This document shows, one piece after another, positions 1 through 5,906 of a stretch of DNA of 8,637 nt (position 1 is the stretch's first letter; the number at the start of each line of letters is the position of its first letter). The DNA lies in NCBI GenBank assembly GCA_009845505.1, contig VXZL01000462.1, positions 1 through 8,637 of the forward strand, written 5' to 3'. The position numbers and the translations under genes were made by a program. The DNA comes from Candidatus Poribacteria bacterium. Lineage in GTDB: Bacteria; Poribacteria; WGA-4E; WGA-3G. The notes below the pieces were generated by a model. It was not told the origin of the DNA. It did no database searches and worked only from the letters and a program-made list of their open reading frames with translations.

Positions 1-40
1 CAAATATCGTCCTGTACAAAAAAAACAGAGAGGGTATGTA

Positions 41-820
41 ATGAAACAGATTACTTGTATAGTTGGAATACTGCTTTTGTCTGTATGTCTCATTCCTGGT
101 GTTTTTGCCCAGAACTTGATGAGCGATGAATTCCAGGGGACGGGTCAAGACCTTCAGTCTTTCTGGCAGGTCAAGGATGGCGATAAGAGTCCTTGGGAGC
201 TGCAAGACGGATTGCTGGTTGCCGAAGCGGGTTTCGATCAGAATGTATGGACTGACGATACATCTACACGTTTTTATCAGATCACGGATCAGCAACAGTT
301 TGATATTGAAACGTCAATGGTTGTTGATTACGCTGACGCTTGTACTGTGGCTGGCATCATCGTGTATTCTGCGACAACAAAAGATCACCAGGACCGTGAT
401 GGTCAGTGGGTAACATTGAAATTGTGGGGACGTGGTGCTGCGCAAGGCAACAATGCGGTGCTTCAATACCAACGTCGTCAGAATGATGATGGGGCTTTGG
501 GATATGTTGGTACACAAGTCGACTACAACCCAGACCAAGGTGTTATTCCGATTGAGCTCCGCGTCGCGCGCGATGGCGATGATTACGAGTCGTGGTTCAA
601 ACCGAATGCAGAAGGCGATTGGGTCTCGGTGAGTACAGTGACCAACGAACTCGAAGATCCGCTTGAGGTTGGCCTCTACGTCGGTATCTGTGAAGGCGCG
701 AGTGCTACGGGTCGGATGACTGTTACTTTTGACTATTTCCTGGAGGCATCCAGCCCGGCGACACCGGTTGACCCGCGCGACAGGCTCGCTGTTACGTGGG
801 GTGAACTCAAAGGACAGTAA
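41..820 (+). CDS. Exported concanavalin-like (jelly-roll) protein, first of a tandem pair
   Basis: This is a 259-residue exported protein of unknown ligand. Residues 1-23 form a signal peptide (MKQ, a hydrophobic stretch, then VFA before Q24). Cys16 is preceded by Val, so there is no good lipobox and signal peptidase I processing is more likely. The mature part alternates beta-rich segments typical of the concanavalin-like DUF1349 / GH43 C-terminal type fold: FDIET at 87-91, AGIIVYS at 104-110, GQWVTLKLWGRG at 121-132, PLEVGLYVGIC at 207-217 and FDYF at 230-233. I see no obvious catalytic pair, so carbohydrate or surface binding is the likeliest role, by inference. The tail DPRDRLAVTWGELK (244-257) recurs in the next gene. 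ATG 41 is chosen because a GAGAGGG Shine-Dalgarno lies at 28-34 and the signal peptide starts there. The fold family is inferred by eye. Confidence 0.85.
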   Translation: MKQITCIVGILLLSVCLIPGVFAQNLMSDEFQGTGQDLQSFWQVKDGDKSPWELQDGLLVAEAGFDQNVWTDDTSTRFYQITDQQQFDIETSMVVDYADACTVAGIIVYSATTKDHQDRDGQWVTLKLWGRGAAQGNNAVLQYQRRQNDDGALGYVGTQVDYNPDQGVIPIELRVARDGDDYESWFKPNAEGDWVSVSTVTNELEDPLEVGLYVGICEGASATGRMTVTFDYFLEASSPATPVDPRDRLAVTWGELKGQ

Positions 821-852
821 TCGCGAAAGTTGTTTGTAGTTTTTGGGAGTTG

Positions 853-881
853 CTGGCGGCTCTAATGCCGCCAGTTCTTTT
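853..881 (+). terminator. Intrinsic terminator between the two jelly-roll genes
   Basis: A perfect 8-bp GC-rich stem, CTGGCGGC (853-860) with GCCGCCAG (867-874), closes a 6-nt loop, TCTAAT. It is followed at once by TTCTTTT (875-881). This is the standard form of a Rho-independent terminator, 32 nt after the stop of the first gene. The T-tract ends only 3 nt before the next gene's AGGAGG, so the element may act as a partial terminator within one transcript. Confidence 0.8.
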
Positions 882-884
882 ATG

Positions 885-890
885 AGGAGG
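885..890 (+). promoter_or_regulatory. Strong Shine-Dalgarno that fixes a TTG start
   Basis: AGGAGG lies 6 nt upstream of the TTG at 897. No ATG or GTG near this spacing leads into the reading frame, and the residues after this TTG form a signal peptide. The site therefore decides the start of the second jelly-roll gene. Confidence 0.85.
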
Positions 891-896
891 TGAGAT

Positions 897-1697
897 TTGA
901 GGTACACCGCTATTTTATTTTTTATTGGTTTTGTGGTGCTTTATGGCACTTCTACTGAAGGGGCAGAGTCTCTGGGTGATCCTTTTGATGGAAATGCTTT
1001 GAAGAATCCGAATTGGAAATGGAAGACCTCTGATGTGGCAGATGTTGAACCGAAAGAATGGGATCTCGGGAAAACAAAAGCCGGATGGTTTCACGTCACG
1101 GGTGAACTGAATCGTAATCTCTGGCCCTCAGACACAACGAATCGGCTCTATCAAGAACATGAAGGGGATTTTGACATAGAGACGCACCTGTACATGGACT
1201 ATGAAGATGCGTGTGTTGTTGCTGGGGTCGTTGCCTACTCGTCAACAACAAAGGATCGCCAAGGCCGCGAAGGTGAGTGGGTGACGATTAAACTCTGGGG
1301 TCGCGGTCCCGCAAACGGCAACAATGCTGTTATCCAATATCAGAAACGGCAGTTTGATGCGGGTGAGGGACTTGTGGGTGTTGTTCCGAATTTCCAAGAC
1401 CCAGCGGGTGAAATGGAGCTCTACATGCGGCTCCGGCGTGAAAAGGATACGTTTACGGCGTGGTGGAAACGGAAAGCCAATGATACTTGGATTGACATCG
1501 GTGAAACTGAACAAGAGTTTGATGAACCGCTTGAGGTTGGGATATACGTCGGTATTTGCGATGGCAAAGGCGAACAGATTGCGCAGTTTGAGTATTTTGA
1601 AGACCTTCTCGTGCCGTTTGATGTTTCGCCGCGTGCGAAGCTGCCGATTGCTTGGGGTGACTTGAAACGACGGCATAGCATGTCGGATAGTCGTTAG
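897..1697 (+). CDS. Exported concanavalin-like (jelly-roll) protein, second of a tandem pair
   Basis: This 266-residue paralog of the preceding gene starts at TTG 897 behind AGGAGG. Residues 1-23 form a signal peptide (MRYTAILFFIGFVVLYG, then EGA). Shared blocks with the first copy include FDIET (92-96), DAC-VAG and YSSTTKD (104-120), GEWVTIKLWGRG (126-137), GNNAVIQYQKRQ (141-152) and PLEVGIYVGIC (211-221). The mature protein has just two cysteines, C106 and C221, matching C101 and C217 of the first copy, which suggests a disulfide after export. The tail SPRAKLPIAWGDLK (244-257) matches the first copy's tail and is followed by nine extra residues. An extracytoplasmic binding or structural role is inferred; no enzyme motif was recognised. 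Expression probably depends on readthrough of the terminator immediately upstream. Confidence 0.85.
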   Translation: MRYTAILFFIGFVVLYGTSTEGAESLGDPFDGNALKNPNWKWKTSDVADVEPKEWDLGKTKAGWFHVTGELNRNLWPSDTTNRLYQEHEGDFDIETHLYMDYEDACVVAGVVAYSSTTKDRQGREGEWVTIKLWGRGPANGNNAVIQYQKRQFDAGEGLVGVVPNFQDPAGEMELYMRLRREKDTFTAWWKRKANDTWIDIGETEQEFDEPLEVGIYVGICDGKGEQIAQFEYFEDLLVPFDVSPRAKLPIAWGDLKRRHSMSDSR

Positions 1698-1711
1698 CTG
1701 TTGCTACAGTA

Positions 1712-1740
1712 TTTTTAAAAACAAATTTCATATCTATTAT
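1712..1740 (+). promoter_or_regulatory. Possible promoter of the AT-rich islet
   Basis: TATTAT at 1735-1740 is a 5/6 match to the -10 consensus. At a 17-nt spacing upstream, TTTTTA (1712-1717) is only a 3/6 match to a -35 box. The stretch is AT-rich and lies between the second jelly-roll gene and the ART-like gene. In such AT-rich sequence the match may be chance. Confidence 0.25.
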
Positions 1741-1769
1741 TTGTTTGTTGTAACTCTGAAAGAAGGTTT

Positions 1770-2328
1770 ATGGCTACATTTTATAAAGGTGCGGGGGTTG
1801 GTACACATTGGCATAGCCGTGATTCTCGCCGAGTCGGTTTTACCGCACGTTCACCTGAAACAGGTCCGACGACCGAAGCATTGATAGCTCATGTCGCAAC
1901 AGGAACTATCAACAGTCCATATATTTCACTCACTCGCTCCTACGCAGTGGCATGGCACTATGCAGTATTTAGTAGTAAGTAGAGAACCAACATCAGGCAA
2001 TCCCGCCTACATATATGAAATAGAGATTGATGATTCGCTGCCTCATGGGCTTAATTTACTGGATCCGGCCAAAGAAGTTGTTCATGTTTTACCTCAACCT
2101 TTACGAGGGGTTGTTGACATGGAATATATGGCAGATCGTCTGAGTAAGCAAACATCTCAAGTCCCTAACCCGACGGGAGATTTCTCGTCCAATTTTGAGA
2201 TGAAGTTAAGGACACTTATACATGCACAACGGGATGTGGAAGTGTTAATTTACGGTTATATACCTCCGTTTTGTGTAAAGCACCGTTTTGAAGTAGAATT
2301 TTCTCTATTAGATCTGCCTGTTTCATAG
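1770..2328 (+). pseudogene. ADP-ribosyltransferase-like protein, interrupted by a +1 frameshift
   Basis: Two adjoining frames form one protein. Frame A (1770-1982, 70 aa) opens with FYKG and reaches SPYISLTRSYAVAWHYAV before a stop at 1980-1982. The next frame continues from about 1978 with REPTSGNPAYIYEIEI and ends at 2328. Removing one A from the AA at 1977-1978 gives AGT AGT AGT AGA and a single 185-residue reading frame. The joined protein resembles R-S-E type ADP-ribosyltransferases such as cholera toxin A. A first-strand basic residue (K6, or nearby arginines) is followed by SLT (S53-T55) where STS is usual, a YIYEI strand, and DVEVL then GYIP (GAT at 2233, GAA at 2239) where EQEV and GGIP are usual. 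A Shine-Dalgarno AGAAGG lies at 1761-1766. The frame break is seen directly; the ART call is motif inference. Sequencing error or programmed frameshifting cannot be excluded. Confidence 0.65.
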
Positions 2329-2339
2329 GAGAGACTATA

Positions 2340-2933
2340 ATGAACATGTATGAGATTCGTAGCGTTGACCTGAAAGAGGTGCCAGGTAATGATTTCATTA
2401 AATTCCTTAAGATAGAGATGCCTGAAAGAAAGGGTCATGGTCCCGTTCGCTTCGCTAGGGTTCGGTACGCTTTAAACGGCGGTCACACTATGGAAGAGAA
2501 CGGTTTGCCTATAGACTTGGGCAAAGGGATTTTTATCGCAACGCTTGAGGATGAAGAGCTCTGCGGAATTTCTCGAAACGAATTAGAGAAAGTTTTGCAG
2601 GAAGCCGCAGTCGAGATTGTTAAGATTGCTTGGAAAGAGTGGGATCCACCTAATATCCTTAAAAGCATATTAAAGGGTTATTCTTACCTGCAATATGATG
2701 AACACCTTTCTAAACCCCCAGATGTTTTGAAGTGCTGTGTTACTGATCCAAACAGTTCACGACATGCGGAAGATATTTTTGAGATAGCCCGTAGGTTAAA
2801 TGTTACCACCGGTGAGGACTACAAGGTGTTCTATGGGGGTAACTCCAGTGAGGACGATAATTTCGATGAAGTCTGGACATGGTTCTCTTTAAGGAAACTT
2901 AATTTTCAAAAGGGCAGTTCTAACGAGAAATAA
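2340..2933 (+). CDS. Hypothetical protein, possible partner of the ART-like gene
   Basis: I do not recognise this 197-residue protein. It has no signal peptide or membrane segment. The N-terminal part (1-70) looks beta-rich (FARVRYAL at 38-45, GIFIATLE at 63-70). An amphipathic helix follows (about 78-100, SRNELEKVLQEAAVEIVKIA), then a mixed acidic C-terminal part with two adjacent cysteines (C132, C133) and an acidic run near 171-177. The ATG at 2340 is supported by AGGAGAG (2327-2333), which overlaps the TAG stop of the ART-like gene (2326-2328), so translation of the two is probably coupled. In bacteria such a close arrangement is common for a toxic enzyme and its immunity or antitoxin protein, but nothing in this sequence proves that role. 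Confidence 0.75.
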   Translation: MNMYEIRSVDLKEVPGNDFIKFLKIEMPERKGHGPVRFARVRYALNGGHTMEENGLPIDLGKGIFIATLEDEELCGISRNELEKVLQEAAVEIVKIAWKEWDPPNILKSILKGYSYLQYDEHLSKPPDVLKCCVTDPNSSRHAEDIFEIARRLNVTTGEDYKVFYGGNSSEDDNFDEVWTWFSLRKLNFQKGSSNEK

Positions 2934-2950
2934 CAGATTTCCGCCTTAAG

Positions 2951-3832
2951 ATGAAATGCACCTATTTCACAATTCTTGTCTTTATCCTTGTGATCTGTCG
3001 TGATTTCGCTATTGCCGAAGTCAGTAAAACTGCCCAAAAGGTCCTCACCACAATAGAATGGATCTCTATCTCCGAAGGCACGTTTCTGATGGGTTCAACC
3101 TCTGAAGAAGCGGCAGCAGCTTACGAAGACGCGAAGTTGCGGAGTTCGATGCTTGAACGGCACACCTTTGATGCGGAGTTGCCGCAACATCAGGTCTATC
3201 TGAGTGCTTATGAAGTCTCGCGGTATGAAATCACTAACGCCCAATACCGTGCCTTTGTTGAAGCGACGAACCGTCCGACACCGCGCGGGCATAACAGTGA
3301 GGAGACTTGGGCGGATGAGACGCTCAACACTGATACGCAGCCCGTTGTGGGTGTGACGTGGTTTGACGCTCAGGCGTTCGCGGAATGGATTGGCGGAAGT
3401 CTTCCGACCGAAGCACAGTGGGAACGCGCTGCACGTGGGACTGAGGCACGTAGATATCCATGGGGAAACACGCCACCCAAGGCACGTCAGCACGCCAACT
3501 TCGCACGTCGCTACAACCGTCCAGTATCGGTCGGACAGTTTCCGCAAGGTGAATCACCAGACGGCATCGCCGATCTTGCTGGGAATGTATGGGAGTGGTG
3601 TCTCGATGAATACAGTCCAACAGCCTATCAGCGAGGTGGTAGCAATGTGGCCCGAAATCCGCTCAATCTCCGCTTTCGAGATGTGCTTCGAGCGAGGGTG
3701 ATTCGTGGGGGTGCATGGGATGTTGGTCGCGCGTTTCTCCGTTCAGGTTTGCGATTCAAATTCTATCCTTTGGATTCAACACATACAATCGGGTTTCGGG
3801 TCGTCCGGCCGCGCCCGGAGATAAAAGAATAA
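2951..3832 (+). CDS. Exported FGE-sulfatase-domain (SUMF1-like) protein lacking the catalytic cysteines
   Basis: This is a 293-residue formylglycine-generating-enzyme-family protein. A signal peptide occupies residues 1-22 (hydrophobic TILVFILVI, then AIA before E23). The family signature is nearly complete: GTFLMGS (43-49), YEVSRYEITNAQYRAFV (87-103), PVVGVTWFDAQAFAEWI (131-147), LPTEAQWERAARG (151-163), YPWGN (169-173), GIADLAGNVWEWCLDEY (205-221), IRGGAW (251-256) and GFRVVRP (281-287). True FGE activates sulfatases through two cysteines in the segment after the RGGSY-type motif. Aligned by eye, those positions are L263 and R268, and the only mature cysteine is C217. It is therefore probably a binding or structural member of the fold, or has another activity. 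ATG 2951 starts the signal peptide 17 nt after the previous stop, with no clear Shine-Dalgarno. It precedes the FG-GAP gene by 13 nt, probably in one operon. Confidence 0.9.
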   Translation: MKCTYFTILVFILVICRDFAIAEVSKTAQKVLTTIEWISISEGTFLMGSTSEEAAAAYEDAKLRSSMLERHTFDAELPQHQVYLSAYEVSRYEITNAQYRAFVEATNRPTPRGHNSEETWADETLNTDTQPVVGVTWFDAQAFAEWIGGSLPTEAQWERAARGTEARRYPWGNTPPKARQHANFARRYNRPVSVGQFPQGESPDGIADLAGNVWEWCLDEYSPTAYQRGGSNVARNPLNLRFRDVLRARVIRGGAWDVGRAFLRSGLRFKFYPLDSTHTIGFRVVRPRPEIKE

Positions 3833-3845
3833 CCTGCCTATCACC

Positions 3846-5516
3846 ATGTTTCAACCCAAACACTACCTGTCCCGTTTTTTGACTTCCATACTAACGCCTT
3901 TTCTCCTTTTCGTATTTCCACACCTCAGCGATGCTGATCCGTATTTCCGCGATGTAACCTATGCGATGAAACTTGATTTCCGGCACGTCAACGGATTTTC
4001 TGCGGAACGCCGACTCGTTGAGACGATGGGCAGTGGTGGGGCACTCTTTGACTTTGACAACGACGACGATTTAGATCTCTACCTCGTTCAAGGCAATTCA
4101 CTCTCTCCGTCAGCAGAATCTCTACCTAAGAATCGACTTTACCGAAACGATACTGGTATTTTTGTTGACATTACAGCGTCTGCAAATGTTGGTGATACCG
4201 GCTATGGGCTCGGTGCTGTCGCTGCGGATTACAATTCTGATGGGTATCGCGACCTATACGTGACAAACTTAGGGGAAAACGTGTTATACCGGAACAATGG
4301 AGATGGCACGTTTACAGATGTAACTGAGCAAGCGGAGGTGGGGTGTCCACTGTTGAGTGCGAGTGCGGCGTTTGCTGACATTGACCGGGATGGCGATCTT
4401 GATCTCTATGTGTGCAACTACGTTGAATATGCGTTGGAAACCGATATCCCGTGCTATTACAAAAATAGTTTGCGTATCTATTGTGGTCCTAACGAATATC
4501 AAGGTATTGCCGATGTATTGTACCGAAACAATGGAGATGGTACGTTCACGGATGTTACAAAATCGGCAGGGGTGTATGAACCGACGACGCGTGGGCTTGG
4601 TGTCGTCTTTACGGATGTGAATAGCGACGGTTGGGTGGACATCTACGTCGCGAACGATATGTCTCCGAATACGCTTTTTGTGAATCAAGGCGATGGGACT
4701 TTTCAAGAGGAAGGCGTGCGCCGCGGTGTTGCGTATAACGGTGATGGACTCGCAAACGGCTCGATGGGTATAGACGCTGGCGATTATGATAACGACGGCG
4801 ATATAGATCTTTGGGTGACGAATTTCGCGTTGGAGGCGAACTGTCTTATGCAGAACGATGGCGATGGTTACTTTGAGGACGTAACATTTGACACAGATCT
4901 CGCCGATCCGTCCTTCTACGCACTCGGTTTCGGTACTCGTTTTGTTGACTTTGATAACGACGGTTGGTTAGATATACTCGTTGGGAACGGGCATATCTGG
5001 GATAACGTGGAACAGATTGATGCAAAACAGCACTACGCGCAGCCTGTGCAACTGTTTCGCAATCAAGGGGGTACTCCAGAAAACCACATGGGTTTTACCG
5101 AGATTACCGCTGAGGCTGGATTGGATAAAACACCTTATGTCGTCCGTGGGATGCTCTTCGGGGATATAGATATGGATGGCGATGTGGATGTTGTTTTGTG
5201 CCAGTCAAACCGTCCAGCAGTTATTCTCAGCAATGCAGTTGGCAATGCGAACGCGTGGCTAATGGTGAAATTGGTTGGTACAGATGGCAATACCGACGCG
5301 ATCGGTGCGCAAGTTCAGGTAGAGACGGACGGCATGACGCTTCTGCGCGAGGTTATCTGTGGGGCGAGTTATTTGTCAGGCAACGATCTCTGTCTCACCT
5401 TTGGATTGGGAAGGGCAACGCGGGTAGACAATCTCCAAATTCGTTGGCACAACGGGCGCGCTCAGGAGTTGGGGACAGTCCCAATTCGTCAATCTATAGT
5501 GCTTTTACAGGATTGA
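3846..5516 (+). CDS. Exported FG-GAP/VCBS beta-propeller protein with ASPIC/UnbV domain (CRTAC-like)
   Basis: This 556-residue protein begins with a signal peptide (1-30; hydrophobic 11-25, then SDA). Seven FG-GAP type repeats carry calcium-loop motifs of the DxDxDGxxD kind, starting at D69, D128 (N at the third position), D178, D257 (N at the third position), D313, D368 and D440, as expected for a seven-bladed propeller. A cysteine-containing insert, with C190, C203 and YCGPNEYQG at 212-220, is a mark I recall from the CRTAC/ASPIC family. Residues 469-556 form the ASPIC/UnbV domain, with GASYLSGND (506-514) and FGLG (519-522). The predicted role is extracellular or periplasmic calcium-dependent binding or adhesion; no enzyme activity is evident. 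The ATG is 13 nt after the stop of the FGE-like gene without a visible Shine-Dalgarno, suggesting coupled or leader-independent initiation. Confidence 0.92.
   Translation: MFQPKHYLSRFLTSILTPFLLFVFPHLSDADPYFRDVTYAMKLDFRHVNGFSAERRLVETMGSGGALFDFDNDDDLDLYLVQGNSLSPSAESLPKNRLYRNDTGIFVDITASANVGDTGYGLGAVAADYNSDGYRDLYVTNLGENVLYRNNGDGTFTDVTEQAEVGCPLLSASAAFADIDRDGDLDLYVCNYVEYALETDIPCYYKNSLRIYCGPNEYQGIADVLYRNNGDGTFTDVTKSAGVYEPTTRGLGVVFTDVNSDGWVDIYVANDMSPNTLFVNQGDGTFQEEGVRRGVAYNGDGLANGSMGIDAGDYDNDGDIDLWVTNFALEANCLMQNDGDGYFEDVTFDTDLADPSFYALGFGTRFVDFDNDGWLDILVGNGHIWDNVEQIDAKQHYAQPVQLFRNQGGTPENHMGFTEITAEAGLDKTPYVVRGMLFGDIDMDGDVDVVLCQSNRPAVILSNAVGNANAWLMVKLVGTDGNTDAIGAQVQVETDGMTLLREVICGASYLSGNDLCLTFGLGRATRVDNLQIRWHNGRAQELGTVPIRQSIVLLQD
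4284..4325 (+). repeat. Propeller repeat unit copy 1 (LYRNNGDGTFTDVT)
   Basis: These 42 nt encode residues 147-160 of the FG-GAP protein. The same 14 residues are encoded again at 4518-4559. The two DNA copies differ at 7 positions, all synonymous third-codon changes. Confidence 0.85.
4518..4559 (+). repeat. Propeller repeat unit copy 2 (LYRNNGDGTFTDVT)
   Basis: This is the second copy of the 14-residue unit (residues 225-238), 234 nt after the first. Identical protein sequence with only silent differences points to selection on the loop sequence rather than very recent duplication. Confidence 0.85.
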
Positions 5517-5541
5517 CACAATTGGTTGTTGGTATTACAAT
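5513..5541 (+). promoter_or_regulatory. Near-consensus sigma70-type promoter for the small downstream gene
   Basis: TTGACA (5513-5518, 6/6) and TACAAT (5536-5541, 5/6) are separated by exactly 17 nt. The -35 box overlaps the TGA stop of the FG-GAP gene (5514-5516). The usual distance from the -10 box puts transcription start at about 5547-5550, on or just before the ATG at 5550. Confidence 0.7.
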
Positions 5542-5549
5542 ATACTATT

Positions 5550-5906
5550 ATGAAAGTCGTTGAAGAGAGAGAAGCGTGGGTTCACACGCACTTCATCCTT
5601 GATAGTTTTTACGTCACAGAGCAGGAACGTCGGCAGATTTCTATCAATGTCGAGCCGGAGTTAATGCAACTCGGACTCCAGTACGGACTGACGTATAACA
5701 TCGCGCCATCAAAACATCGCGCTATTGTTGTGCTTGAGTGTATACCGTTTGACCCGGTTAAAGAGATTATCAAAAAATTGATTAATGATGTGATTGCGGA
5801 CTTTCCGGTACGGCTTCCTGAACAGCGGAATGTTGTCACGAATATCACCGTCACCGATCCAGAAACGGAGCGGGCGGATGTTAGTGTCCGAGCCCCGGTG
5901 CAGTAA
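5550..5906 (+). CDS. Small hypothetical protein, candidate leaderless gene
   Basis: I do not recognise this 118-residue soluble protein. It has no signal peptide or membrane segment. The pattern suggests an alpha/beta fold: an N-terminal part with EEREAWVHTHFILDSF, a helix after VTEQERRQISI, a strand HRAIVVLECIPF (56-67), a helix VKEIIKKLINDVIADF (70-85), and a C-terminal beta part from NVVTNITVT (94-102). ATG 5550 is chosen over an in-frame TTG at 5526. No Shine-Dalgarno precedes either, but a strong promoter at 5513-5541 would start transcription at or within about 3 nt of 5550, so the TTG would lie upstream of the transcript. The last 26 nt overlap the 3' end of the converging enolase-family gene. 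Confidence 0.7.
   Translation: MKVVEEREAWVHTHFILDSFYVTEQERRQISINVEPELMQLGLQYGLTYNIAPSKHRAIVVLECIPFDPVKEIIKKLINDVIADFPVRLPEQRNVVTNITVTDPETERADVSVRAPVQ

Noticed and set aside
314..907. 197-residue minus-strand open frame across the first jelly-roll gene
   Set aside because: It lies wholly antisense to a well-supported exported-protein gene with RBS and signal peptide, and its translation is rich in scattered Cys, Arg and His without any domain pattern.
1698..1717. Possible terminator hairpin after the second jelly-roll gene (CTGT-TGCT-ACAG then TATTTTT)
   Set aside because: The stem is only 4 bp plus a wobble pair, too weak to call despite the T-run.
1891..2328. The 145-residue frame from ATG 1891 as a separate gene
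   Set aside because: Its first 25 or so residues are out of frame with the conserved SPYISLTRSYAVAW segment and are meaningless. No RBS precedes 1891. It is the continuation of the gene starting at 1770.
2951..3832. Calling the FGE-family gene a true sulfatase-activating enzyme
   Set aside because: The two catalytic cysteine positions read as Leu and Arg and no sulfatase gene is nearby.
4284..4706. 140-residue minus-strand open frame within the FG-GAP gene
   Set aside because: It is antisense to calcium-loop repeats; its repetitive composition comes from the plus-strand repeats.
5526..5549. TTG at 5526 as start of the small gene
   Set aside because: There is no Shine-Dalgarno, and the codon sits in the spacer of the strong promoter at 5513-5541, so it would be upstream of the predicted transcript start.
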